Source of the DNA: Rhynchonema sp. JSB1_4
Taxonomy: Eukaryota; Nematoda; Chromadorea; Monhysterida; Xyalidae
DNA: 64,000 bases
Assembly: GCA_030248065.1 (NCBI GenBank)
Contig: JASAMV010006598.1
Location: 40,006 to 104,005 of the forward strand
Reading direction: 5' to 3'
This document shows, piece after piece, positions 10,643 through 21,605 of the stretch. A model generated the notes under the pieces. That model saw only the letters and a program-made list of their open reading frames with translations. It was not told where the DNA came from and searched no databases. The number at the start of each line of letters is the position of its first letter. Position 1 is the first letter of the stretch. Made by a program: the position numbers and the translations under genes.

Positions 10643-11005
10643 GTATTGGGTATTGGCATTGGGTCTCACCCGGTATTGGTATTGGGTATTGGTATTGGGT
10701 GTCAAAAGTGGTATTGTGCTCAGGCCTACTTGTAATCGCATTTATTCGTGTCTGTTCGTCAATAAGAGGCGTATTATGTGCTCTGAACGAACAACAGACG
10801 TGCATAAATGTACCTATGCACAACTATCACGCCTTAATACACTACTGTATAGGGGATGTTACTTAGGGGGCTCTATTCCGGGGGGGGGGGGGGGGGGTGG
10901 GGGCTCTATTAATTCACTGACCCCTTTTTAGGGGGGCTGTCTTACGGGGGGCTCTATTCCGGGGGGGGCTCGGGGCTGTATTTAGGTTTTTACGGTACCT
11001 GCCAC

Positions 11006-11114
11006 CAGAGGTGGGAATCGGGCCGGGTTACCTCGGCCCAAATTCGATGATGTCGGGCCTTTTCGGTCCACCGTTCGGGCCGGAAACCTCGGCCCGGCCC
11101 GATTCCCGCCTCTG
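11006..11114. mobile_element. internally deleted hAT-type MITE, GC-rich CAGAGGTGGGAAT family
   Basis: 109 bp, ends CAGAGGTGGGAATCGGGCC and GGCCCGATTCCCGCCTCTG; perfect duplication CCTGCCAC at 10998-11005 and 11115-11122. A second lone left end (CAGAGGTAGGAATCGGGGC) starts at 11145 without a partner. Confidence 0.9.
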
Positions 11115-11901
11115 CCTGCCACCTGCCTTTTATAGTTTTGTCATCAGAGGTAGGAATCGGGGCGGGGGAGTTCGGAAAAAATTTTTTTGCTCATTTTTTT
11201 CCTAACAGGAAAAAAAAGGAAAACAGAAGGAAAAAAACAATGTTTTTCCTTTTCTCAATGACCATTTTTTTGCTATTTTTTCTTTCCATAATGAAAAAGC
11301 TGTTCAAAAACCAATGAAATATTCGAAACTCTCTCTGTTCAAATTTCCCTTCCCGCCCAAAATTTAATTCTCACTGAAACTTACCGCCCCCCAAATCACC
11401 TGGTTTCAAACTCCGCTCTTTTCAAAGATTTTCTCGATCACTTTGACAAAATCTTTGAATTGGGCGACCCCTGTGTCATTTTCGGTGACCTCAATTATAC
11501 TTGCGTATTTTTCCGCAAAATATATTTTTGGAAAAAAACCGTCTTTTTTCCAAATGTTTTTCCAGTACTTAAGGATACCCATGGTCCAAAAACGCCTATT
11601 TTGAAGAAAATTTTGTCGGGAAATGGCCTGAAACAGGCTAAAAATGAGCTTGGAGATTAAAAAGTGCTCACTTGTTCAGCATCGATTTACATTGGTTTTG
11701 ACAACATCCTTTCCCAACATTGGAAAATTTCTCGGAAACTTTATTTTTCCGGGCCTCGGAAAAAAACGGTTTTTTTTTCGTTTTTTTCCGAAAAAAAACG
11801 GTTTTTTCCGGCCCGCAAGTATAACCTCAATTTTCCAAATATAAATTGGCCTTTCCTTTCTGCCTCCTTGGATTACGCCACAGATCGATTGGGCTCGTGG
11901 A

Positions 11902-12324
11902 CAGTGGTGTCGTTGGGAAATCAAAAAGTCAGGATACCGGATACCCAAAATCCAAAATTTTCGGATACCGGATACCCAAAATGAAAAATCTCGGATACCA
12001 GGGGGGTTGCTCCCTAAAATAAAAAATCTCGGATACCCAGGGGGGTTGTTCAAAAAAGGTCAATTTTTTAGAGGAAAATTGAGCAAAATCGGTGTTGAAA
12101 GCGCAAAAAATGGTCATTTTGGGGTTATGCTTGCGCTAGCAAGCGATTTTGAGCATTTTGGAGGTAAAAATGGGCGATTTTTACGGTTTTCGGAAAAATT
12201 TTAGGGTAGGATACCCCTGGACAAAAAGTCAGGATACCGGATACCCCTGGGTGAAAAAATCAAGATACCGGATACCGGATACTAGGGGGGGTAACCCCCC
12301 CTCCCCCCCCCAACGACACCACTG
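11902..12324. mobile_element. hAT-type MITE, CAGTGGTGTCGTTGGG family, copy 1
   Basis: Ends CAGTGGTGTCGTTGGG and CCAACGACACCACTG; perfect duplication CTCGTGGA at 11894-11901 and 12325-12332. Subterminal words are GGATACCGGATACC; the core contains GCTTGCGCTAGCAAGC. Opposite orientation to the copy at 12549-12965. Confidence 0.93.
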
Positions 12325-12383
12325 CTCGTGGATACGGGTCGGCTTTTGCAACGAAACAGATGTTCGACCGTGTCAGGCTCGGT

Positions 12384-13269
12384 CAGTGTAGTACTTGGTC
12401 AGGGTGTTGACGATAGATAGATTGGGACCCGAAATGTGTTGACGATAGATAGATGACCCAAGTCCGAAATCTGAGGGGGGTCGACCCAAACTTGTTGACG
12501 ATAGATAGATGGTGGGGGGGGGGGTCGCTAAAAATCAAGGCATAGTATTAGTGGTGTCGTTGGGGGGGAAGGGGGGGGTTACCCCCTAGTATCCGGTATC
12601 TTGATTTTTTCACCCAGGGGTATCCGGTATCCTGACTTTTTGTCCAGGGGTATCATACCCTAAAATTTTTCCGAAAACCGTAGAAATCGCCCATTTTTTA
12701 CTCCAAAATGCTCAAAATCGCTTGCTAGCGCAAGCATAACCCCCAAATTGACCATTTTTTGCGCTTTCAACACCGATTTTGCTCAATTTTCCCCTAAAAA
12801 ATTGACTTTTTTTGAGCAACCCCCCTGGGTATCCGAGATTTTTTATTTTAGGGAGCAACCCCCCCCTGGTATCCGAGATTTTTCATTTTGGGTATCCGGT
12901 ATCCGAAAATTTTGGATTTTGGGTATCCGGTATCCTGACTTTTTGATTTCCCAACGACACCACTGCATAGTATAGTACATTAAGAAGGTGATAATGTGTA
13001 AATATTAATAAAAATGTGTATAGATGTCGCGATTTTTGCCTATTTGTGGTGAAAAATACCGATTTTGAGCCATTTTGAGGCAAAAATGTCAATTTTGGGT
13101 TCGAAATGTGTTGACGATAGATAGATTGTTCCCAAAATTTGTTGACGATAGATAGATTTGCCCATACTGTATGTGTTGACGATAGATAGATGAAATCAAA
13201 AAGTGTTGACGATAGATAGATGAATTGGGGGGGGGCCCCCCACCCCCCCCCCCCCCAAGTACTACCCTG
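12384..13269. mobile_element. hAT-type MITE, CAGTGTAGTACTTGG family, copy 2, interrupted
   Basis: Perfect duplication GGCTCGGT at 12376-12383 and 13270-13277. The 3 + 4 arrangement of GTTGACGATAGATAGAT is kept. Its centre is split by the element at 12549-12965. Confidence 0.92.
12549..12965. mobile_element. hAT-type MITE, CAGTGGTGTCGTTGGG family, copy 2
   Basis: The left end is TAGTGGTGTCGTTGGG (first base changed) and the right end CCCAACGACACCACTG; perfect duplication CATAGTAT at 12541-12548 and 12966-12973. It is nearly the reverse complement of 11902-12324. Confidence 0.92.
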
Positions 13270-13484
13270 GGCTCGGTGCCGCATCGAGGGCACACGTTTT
13301 GTATGTTTGGGTCGATGCGATTGCGATACTGTATTTGACATCAGATGACAGCCGGAAATGACCCTCAACGCGGCATTTTGGGCTGGCTGGATGCGGTCTA
13401 TGCCCTTCTTGTTCGCGGTTGCCCTCCAACGTCCGGATGTCCACGTCCGTCGTACAGACTGGAGATGCCGACCGCGCAAGTCAT

Positions 13485-13538
13485 CGGCACAGTAGGTAGG
13501 TTGCCGCCCCGCCTGGGTAGCTACACCACTGGTCGTGA
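13485..13538. repeat. 3' end fragment of the CAGTGGTGTGGCTACC MITE family
   Basis: CACAGTAGGTAGGTTGCCGCC then CTGGGTAGCTACACCACTG matches the right ends at 54340-54379 and 63240-63282. No left end was found. Confidence 0.6.
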
Positions 13539-13700
13539 TCACCCATGCACGATACAACACCTCCACGCACGACGATCGCCCATCCCGGCACATTACGATC
13601 CTGAATCTTCACAAGCAAAACGCTTTGTTGCAGAAACCATCGCCTTGTTGAGACTTGAGACTGAGAGTGACATTTTCAAAATCCGAACCAATTTATAATA

Positions 13701-16047
13701 ATGCAAACGATGCTCAACAACAACGCATCATGCGACATTCATCATTTGAGCGGGGGCGATGAGAATCCGCTGCAATCAATGAAACGATTCAGATTGGCGC
13801 GTGAGCGCGCGTTGCAGAAGGCTGTGCATCCCGTCGAGGCGCAGAAGAACCGTTGGAATCCGTATTCGTTTGAAGGAGGGTGAGTTTTCGGATTTTTATT
13901 GCTCATTTTCACGTTTTTCGATCGGTAATTTTATCCATAGCAAGACAAAATCGTGTCCATTTTCAGCACGGTTGCCGCTGTGGCCGGCGCTGACTTTATT
14001 GTGATGGCGGCTGACTCGCGCATGTCGCAGTTTGAGGTCAACATTCTGACAAGGGACGCGGAGAAAATTCATCAACTGTTGGTGATTTTGATTTTTTTGT
14101 TTTCAGTTTTTTTTTTCAGCATTGGCTGTGGTTTTGATTGATGAAAGTCAGTGACCCAAGTTCTGTTTTTCTCATCTTGGTTATTTTTGCAATTGATAAT
14201 CGATATCAATTTTCTTTCATTGGAACGGACGGCCTTGCTCTTTTTGTACACGTGACGTTTTTGATTGAATTCAGAAATTTGTTAAATTTATCAGTATATT
14301 CGGGCCAATTAGTTGCTGGTTAAAACTAGAGATGTCATCTCAGTTAGAAAACAATCGATAGTCGAGGAGAATGATATCAAAAAGAGTAGAGGGGCCCGTT
14401 TGGCTGCCACGGCACATGGACATGGACTTTGTCAGTTTTTTCTTTCACGGATCGTATCTTGTCGTATTCAACAAACGATCCTAAAGTTCGTCGTCGGTCC
14501 AAATCAGTCCGCCCGCTCACTCACAAAATCTGACCAACTCCATTCCGTCCACCTATCGACCGGCGTCTTAAAAAATGATGGTTCAATTTTGGGCCAAACA
14601 TTGAGTGTTGCAAAAACTGGATTCGGAAGTCCAATTTTATTTGTTGCAAAGTTATGTTTCTTTGGTTTGGCGTCAAGCACTGAAGATATTGACATTAGTC
14701 GATTTCACATTCACCATGGGTTTTATGGCTACTGTGAACTATTTTTGGGTCATTAGTGGCTTTGTCCATCATAAACTGTTTCTGTAAGCATCTTGCATAC
14801 GCTGACTCTAAAAATATAACGGAGCAAACAACTTTTGCCCCATCCTGTAGCGCCGTATTTCAGGAGCGACACAGTGATGTTGGCGACGTGCGGTTTCCAC
14901 GGCGACATTCTCCATATGAAACGTATGTTGCGCAGTCGAATGGACAAATACGAGTTCGACTATCAACAACAGATGAGCGCTGATCTGGTGTCCGAGATGT
15001 TGGCCAGAAATCTCTACTATCGACGCTTCTTCCCGTTCTTCACTGGCGCCATTTTGGCCGGAATTACGGAGAAAGGTATACATTATATTGTACGAACTTG
15101 ATCCAGAAACGGAAAGACTGGCCAATCACCACACCTAGTATTTTCACATTTTCTCAACTGGAACATTTTTGCAAATGCGCCTAGTGAACGTCAAAACGAT
15201 GCTGCCAAAAAACTGCTGAAAAAGGCCAGAGAGCCACGCGTATCCAGTGTAAAAACTTGTAAAACCACGTATCCGTGCAGGAAACGCAAATTGCAAGTTT
15301 GGTCAGGAACTCGAATGATATGCAATTATGAAATCAAGTATCTTGCCACTTGCAGGCCGTGGCGCGGTGTACAGCTACGATCCAGTTGGTATGATTGAAG
15401 AGAATCCGTATTCGGTGTCCGGTACGGCAAACGCTATGATCGAGCCATTCTTTGATGCACAGGTTTGAAAAAATGCGCTTTTCATTTTTAGCGGTGTCCG
15501 TAAGTTTGTTTTGTGTGATTTTGTAACGCTACAAACTCGATACAGCACGCTGGGTTGTTTATGGTTCAGTTCTGTTCGGTCTCCAGAGCACCTGGCAAGA
15601 ATGTTTTGCGATTAGCTGATAATCTGATTTCTAACGGTGCGCAAGGCTCGGCACTCGGCAGAGCATAGGGTTCATTTTCACAAAAAAATTTTTTTTTCAC
15701 CCAGTCGAAATAGAAAATATCTGAAAATGAACTATTGAACCGTCCTCAGTTTTATATGAATGATAATAAATTACCAAACCGCGATCCAAAATTTTCGTAC
15801 AGTTAAGGAAACACAAAATTCTACGGCTACATCTGCTTCAAAACTATTTCAGCTCGGCTGGAAGACGCAAGACGCGAGCGTGATGCCGATGCCGGCGTTG
15901 ACCGTTGCGCGCGCCTGTTCGGTGATGAAGGACGCATTCCGCATGGCCACCGAGCGGGATGCACAAACGGGTGACAAGTTGCATCTGGTGATCGTCAAAA
16001 AGGGTGCACCTGCCGAACATCAGACTGTGTTGTTGAGGGAGGATTAG
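13701..16047 (+). CDS. PSMB1: 20S proteasome subunit beta-6 (PSMB1 homologue)
   Basis: Exons 13701-13879, 13967-14077, 14864-15075, 15356-15462 and 15853-16047 join to 804 nt (267 aa) with consistent phases. Matches to the family run throughout: NPYSFEGGTVAAVAGADF, ILTRDAEKIHQLSDTV, LATCGFHGD, YYRRFFPFF, GRGAVYSYDPVG, ALTVARACSVMKDAF, ATERDAQTGDKLHLVIV. Beta-6 is a structural, non-proteolytic member of the beta ring; beta-1, -2 and -5 carry the catalytic threonines. The length fits other animals, with a slightly longer N-terminal extension. The intron 2 donor is a weak GTTGGT (14078) and that intron is 786 nt, but only this choice restores HQLSDT. M13701 is the first in-frame ATG of the exon; an ATG three codons downstream is an alternative. 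Confidence 0.92.
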
Positions 16048-17620
16048 ATGGCTGGATGGAAATGGGAGTGGGGGAATGGTATTTGTTGATAATTAGACTT
16101 TTATCGAACTTGGTGATCATGTTGGATCTGCCAAGGTCTCTTGGACTTGTTTTTGTGTTGGTTGTTCTGAACAAGGTGCGACGCCGCTAACTCGCTCTTT
16201 GACCAACCGACACTTTGGTGAAAGTGACACGCGCTGCGTAGCATCAGTAAATTAATTAAGGAATGCAAGAAAATTGATTCACGATCAAGGCTGGGTCATT
16301 CTGATCATCAAGTTTTATGAAGAACTCTGCTTCGGGCATAAGCACCATTCCCCATCTCAAAGTCGGTTAACTTTTGTTCTGTTAATTGCTCATGCAATAC
16401 CGGTTTATGATTTTTATTGTTAGCTCGTTCATATTAAACTGTTTTTTTTTCGCTGATTTGTTATGGGTGTGTTTTAATCGAGTATTGTGTGTCTGCCTCT
16501 GGTACGTAACATTCGTTGTGCAACGATAAAAATTAGATTGAAACGGTGTTAAAATGGCTCTTCTTCAATAAATGGCTTAATATTATGCCAGCAGCTGCTT
16601 CGATGCGTTGTGTAATTCCCGACTATTTCCAGTTACTATCATACCTCTTTGAGTCCAAAATCGTTTCGATTGAAGTGCATTGCGTTATCACGACAATGGT
16701 TACTTGATCCTACCCCAAGCGAGTGGAGTGATTCAACTCTGTGATCAAACAACGTTGTGCATTTCCCTTCATTGATGACAATGCGCTATTATGTGATTGC
16801 CAAGTTGCTACTGTTTGCTGTAGCTGCTGCCCGTGCAGTCGGCCTGTGTCGAAAAGCTACGTTCACGGTTGGTGAAATCTAGAGGTTTATTTTCGTGGTG
16901 TCATTGACAATGTAATACTTGGTCACAAAATGTTTTCCACCTGGATATTGGCAACGTTGAACACTTGTCAAACTCATGGCGTGACGCGTGTAATGTGTGA
17001 GCAAAAGCTGCTATCAAGCAAGGAACCATTTAATCGCGTACCAGACACTTGTGGTCTTCCACTTGCTTCAACGAGGCGTCTTTTCCGCCCTTGCATAAAA
17101 TCGCGATGTGATCTTGAAAAAGCTTTTCCCAAATATGGTTTTCAGTGCGGATCAGATCGAAGCTGCTTTCTCCTTGTTGCTATCACCAGCCACAGTTTAT
17201 AGCAGCCAATATTATTCATCAACAAACTATGTTTCTCTCTTCAGGACATTCTTATTGGCCCACCGTCCTTATCAGCTGAACATGCTGGCGCCAGTGGCGA
17301 TGGGTAAGTGCCTGGTTTTTCGGCTCAGTTTTCCGTTATCAGTTGTACAGGCTGCCAGGTATGACGATGCTATTTCCGTTCCAATATTTGGATGCTGCCT
17401 GTGTAAACATGTGTTTTGCAACCGCTTTGCTGAGAAATCTGTGGGTACTTGATTTGATTGTCTTCCTAAGCGTGGGTGTGGTTTGTGGGCCTGAGCATAG
17501 ATGCCAGCTCACTATGGTGGTATACGTAGGTGATCCAGCGAACATTTAGTCGCAATCGGTGTGTAATTCGTGACGGTTGTACTCTGTGTGAGGAACGAGT
17601 GAATCAAGCAGCACAGAAAT

Positions 17621-17779
17621 ACGGTCAAACCCCCACATAGTGAACGTCTACGTGGTGAATCCCTCTGTGTAGTGAACGAATAATCAGTCCCAAAAATGAG
17701 GTAATGGCCCCAAACGGTGCCCTACATAGCGAAAAAATAGTCGGGTCCCGTTCTGTTCACTGCGTAGAGGTTTGACTGT
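17621..17779. mobile_element. Tc1/mariner-like MITE (GTCAAACC..TAGTGAAC ends)
   Basis: The left end GGTCAAACCCCCACATAGTG and right end CACTGCGTAGAGGTTTGACTG are inverted repeats (GTCAAACCYCYACRYAGTGAAC). The interior is short and non-coding. It resembles the element at 48747-49041. The exact TA boundary is uncertain, so the ends are approximate. Confidence 0.55.
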
Positions 17780-17846
17780 GTCAGGGTGTTTGGTGGTCAC
17801 GTTTGACGGTCTGCTGGCAGATTTCGCAGCTAATTAGACGCGATTA

Positions 17847-18073
17847 TGGGTGGAATTTTCGAAACGGTGTAAAGGCCAGTTGGCCGTAAAGGTCGGTGTA
17901 AAGTTCGGTCGAAAGCTCGGTCGGCGTAGCTCGGTGTAAACGTGAAACATTGCCTGTTATTAACGTGGAATGTTTCAAGTTTACACCGAGGTCTATCACA
18001 CTGAGCTGTCGACCGAGCTTTCCACCGACCTTTACACCCAACTGACCTTTACACCGTTTCGAAAATATCACCC
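17847..18073. mobile_element. foldback element, near-complete hairpin
   Basis: The left arm starts GGGTGGAATTTTCGAAACGG; the right arm ends CCGTTTCGAAAATATCACCC. The arms stay complementary for about 100 nt (GGTGTAAAGGCCAGTTGG pairs with CCAACTGACCTTTACACC; AGCTCGGTGTAAAC with GTTTACACCGAG), leaving a small loop near 17955. Transcribed, it would form long double-stranded RNA. Confidence 0.75.
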
Positions 18074-21000
18074 TAGGTCACAGATGCCGAACTAATACTC
18101 ACGTGAGTTCAGCGGCGTAAATTTATTAGCTGATATGGATACCCGTTACTTCCCATCATCACTCGTGTAAAAACCGATTACACTGCAGAATTTCATTCGC
18201 GTTAAATTCTCTTTCCCGCCGCCTTTAAAATTGTGACAGTGGTGTGTGCGCCAGAACTAAGAAAATGTTATCACACAAAGAAACACCATAATCAGCATGC
18301 GATAACTTTCATCCGCGACGGGAGGAAGCGTAATTCATGTTTCCATTTCTAATTCACAAAATCCTAAAATCTTGGCAAATAGTCAATCACTTCACCACGT
18401 ATGTGTTATCATCATATCACCAAGTCTGGCGCAGAAAGAAACTACCCGAACATTGACCTGTTGCCCTTCTGCGCGTGTGAGCATGCGTAAATGTGCAAGA
18501 TATGCGCTCAGTACCTGCTTTGTTCGTATCTTGTTTGACGTACACATGTGTGTAACAACTGCGGAACACAGGAAAGTACTGATTTGTATTTTGCTCGTAA
18601 ACTGCACATTTGGGATGGGTTACTGTTTGCCTTTGTGATAAGCTGTGTAAACCGTTTCTTTGGTTTTGTTCGCCGTCTTTTACCAAAAGGCAGCATGTTT
18701 GGTGGTGCGAAATACGGTTCGTTCATTGGTGACCTCTGTTTCTTTCTGTTTTGTGATATTGATAACAATAATTGTTTCTTCTGGAAGGTTCGCATAGATG
18801 ACGTGGCACCTGGTAGTACGGTACGATTTTTGTCTTGGTGGGAACGTGGGTGCAAATTTTAAATAGTTTGGAACACAAAAGTTTATTGATTCTTCAACTT
18901 TGTTCCGATTCTCGAGTCTTAAAACTAACACGATCCGTGCTTTTAAATTTTTTTGATGTCGTGCCAAAAGTCTGTGCGTAACACACAGTCTAGAAAGTTT
19001 ATTAGTTTTCGAATGCATTCATCAACGTAAAATTATTTTATGTTCCCACTTTTTTGTATCTTTTTCCACCTGCTAACATGACATCAGAACGCTCTGACAC
19101 TGGCACAGCTGTGCTTGCCCAAATTCCAATGTCTCATTTTTAATTTCTATTGCTTCCCGTTGGTAAAAAAATATTTGTTGAGCTGCCTTTTTTATGGTGT
19201 GCCCACTAGACAGACGTAACTTCGTGCGACCGATTTTTTTGTTTCAACGGCAGTTGTGATGAAACAAGATAACTAACCACACGCTGTGGTTTTATGTTCC
19301 ATATTTGTGTGTGCCACTCAATGTCATTATAAAAAAATGTTGGTTAACATAGCACAGCCCACCACTCGCGAACTGTGTTTTGTTTTGCGGGTTATGTTTC
19401 AAATGAGTTCCCCGATAGGGTTTGCCTCGTTTGCACTGTTTTTAGTAGACCTGCCTGGAAAAGTTCCACGTGGTAGGTCATAAATAACACCCTTCAACAC
19501 AAACCGAAACTGACAGGTATTTAGAGAGCTTTTATTATTTGTTGCCGCCGCCGCTATAGAGCACAGCTGTTCGAAACCTGAAAAACGCACTAAAGCGACG
19601 GTTTACATGTGCCTTCCCTCCTAAACACATAGGATAGGGTACATTGCTGTTTTGGCATGTTACCGTATCAACCAACCAGTTTTGCGTGGTACACGTGTAC
19701 TTTTACGCAGACTCAGCTTGTATAACATGCGGATATAGACGTTTTGCGTGTTTATGTTTAGGTTGGTACCTCTATACTGCCAATGTCACACGTGGTTTTG
19801 AGGCTGCCCAAAAAATCAGCGGGTGCAGACAAGTTTGCAATTAGTCTCAGCACTCTGAACGAAGTCATTGCTTGTCTTGTGTGTCTGCTGCAACTTGCAC
19901 CCCTATACCCACTCAAGCCCACCTACACTTGGGTTGGCAGCAGCGCAAAAACTGTGCCAAGACATGTACACTTCACGCTTTTGTGTAGTTTTATGTTTTT
20001 ATTTCCTGATACAATGTACACGTGGTGCATACCTACGTCGCCGCGGTTATTTTTAGATGCAATACGCATAACGCACGGTTGGCCTGCATGTGTGTTGCCA
20101 TTCGTGCACGTGTTCCATACATTAAATCCATCATCAGAGTTTCTCTTGTGTTTGGATTTGGTGTTCTTTTCATGGAAATATCTGCATATTGAGCTCATGC
20201 AAACTGAGAGCAGATGCATATGTAAAGTGTTACGTCTCCAGTCCATGCCACACGCGTGGGATGTGTGGCGGTGTAGCACAGGCGGAGGAACACTTTGTCT
20301 CTAAAGAACATCCTTCTTTCCTTTCACACAGTTTGCTTTTACGGCGGAGCGGAGCTTATTGTTATCTTTGAATCTGTCGCTTAACAAAGCGGCTCAATGT
20401 AGAGTGGTTTGTTCGGGCTGTGGTTGGCTTGTCTTTCTTTGTGTGTGCAGAAAAAACACTATTCGATCAAACAGTTTCTTTGCCGGGCCCGACCGGACTT
20501 TGTTTGCGTTGGTTGGCATCGCACGTGTGTTGCAAAATACAACAAAACACATTATTATTCCATCTTGCACACGCGTGTGGCTGGCTGGATGCCACGTCAG
20601 CATTTGTGCAGTTGAATGAACGATAATCGGTGTAATATTGCGTGTATTATGATGACTAGATGACTCTTGTGATGTACACATCACACTGTTCCGGGTTGCA
20701 CTGCATCTTGTTCACATGTCTTTGGAATTGTATTACTCATGTTTTATTGTGGAGTTTGGGTTGTCACCACTTACCAGGTGTTTTTAGATGTGTATAAACT
20801 TTGATTGAAGTTGTTTTGTTACATCACTTCACCCATATGGTATGACTAATAACACAATGTACCACTGCCGTCACAGTTCTGCTGAAAGTTTACAGTTTCC
20901 CGCGCACCTTTGTTGTTTCACTGCTAAAACTAAAACCAACAGTAAGATTGCCTTGTCTTTTTTTGATAAGGCCAGGTCGTCGAAGTCATATAAAGTTTGA

Positions 21001-21605
21001 TTTGCTCCAGAGTCTGTTCACTCAATCATTCACCTATGCCAGTCTGTGACACCAGTTTCTGTGCTGCCAAAGATCTTTGGCGCGCGTTCTATTGTGAAAA
21101 ACGCCACGCGCAAAGTTCAACAATGTGTTTCGAAGCCCGCCACGTGCTCATCTCTTGTCTGGCAAACGTCCTTCGTGGAGTTTAGCACTTTTGAATAACC
21201 CTCGAGTTTCCAAGATGTTTTCCAATAGTTTCGTTCTACTACACTACCGGATTTTGCGTAAGCTTAGGTGGTGTATAACTGTGTTCAACCTCACTGTGCC
21301 TCGGTTTTTATGGCGCCAGATTTTTTCTGCTCCGCAAAGGTGGCCCGCGTTTTTTAGGTTATCCATCTACCTTCAGTTTGCGTCGAAAAATGTTTGCTGA
21401 TATATTACTGCGGTTTGCAGAAGAAAACTAAACTTCCTTGTGAAGCCAAGCCAAGCTGATCTGCTGTGGCATTTGGTACCCAGAATTTACAACATCCGGT
21501 CGGAGCCAACTTCAAATGTGTCTGGCGGAACCAGATGGCTATGCGGCAAAGAAACATAATTCCAATTCTAATATTGTGCATAAGCAGCTGCAGTATTTTA
21601 TCGAA

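Larger units (their letters stand above)
8682..10728. mobile_element. hAT-type element made of CCAATACC satellite, with nested insertions
   Basis: The left end TATGGGTGGGCACAATACC matches the complement of the right end, TAGGCCTGAGCACAATACC. The 8-bp duplication CTTGTAAT lies at 8674-8681 and 10729-10736, and the empty site is visible at 6720-6730 (CTTGTAATTGCATTTATTCG). The interior is a CCAATACC/GGTATTGG simple-sequence array in both orientations. Three other elements have inserted into it (8897-9736, 9766-10227, 10431-10642). Confidence 0.88.
6246..10995. mobile_element. composite of a mariner/Tc1-like element (TA target), two partial copies with nested insertions
   Basis: The left end reads TA then CCGTAAAAACCTAAATAG; the right end at 10995 is the reverse, TTTAGGTTTTTACGG then TA, matching a Tc1/mariner inverted repeat with a TA duplication. 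The left end is duplicated in tandem at 6246 and 6281, and a second right end (GGTTTTTACGG/TA) sits at 8522, so two copies lie head to tail. Their bodies share GGGGGGCTCTATTA words, the segment 6640-6847 with 8640-8681 plus 10729-10860, and ATTCACTGACCCC. Copy 1 is interrupted at 6848-7292 and after 7405; copy 2 is interrupted at 8682-10728. No transposase ORF is seen. Confidence 0.65.
11840..13440 (-). pseudogene. LINE (non-LTR retrotransposon, jockey/CR1-like) 3' coding relic, split by three MITEs
   Basis: Minus-strand fragments read in order: GIDRIQPAQNAALRVISGCH with LMSN next (13440 to 13330); DTVEHLFRCKSRP (12383 to 12325); then PIDLWRNPRR (11900 to 11850). QNAALRxxxGCH, the VEHLFxC motif and DLWRNP occur in this order at the C-terminus of many jockey-like reverse transcriptase proteins. 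The pieces are separated by MITEs at 12384-13269 and 11902-12324, the former itself holding a third at 12549-12965. Frames are disrupted between pieces. Only the end of the element is present. Confidence 0.72.
16048..21605. other. long intergenic stretch, no gene recognised
   Basis: No exon series with family similarity was found on either strand. It contains the two small elements listed next and T/G-rich unique DNA. The right part presumably holds the promoter of the SUN-domain gene. Confidence 0.4.

Noticed and set aside
8690..10720. CCAATACC array as a centromeric or telomeric satellite
   Set aside because: It is bounded by element ends and a CTTGTAAT duplication, so it travels as the interior of a transposable element.
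6246..13540. A transposase gene for the MITEs
   Set aside because: No frame shows hAT (BED finger, hATC) or mariner (DDE) features; the longest frames are repeat translations.
13967..14077. Calling the proteasome subunit a catalytic beta subunit
   Set aside because: The sequence GGTVAAVAGADF and later motifs match the non-catalytic beta-6 family, not beta-1, -2 or -5.
16930..17452. Possible exons in the gap before the SUN gene
   Set aside because: Frames lack consistent splice phases and any family similarity.
19644..20684. Several 90-170-codon frames on both strands
   Set aside because: They overlap each other in different frames, are Cys/Leu-rich from T/G-rich DNA and have no motif.
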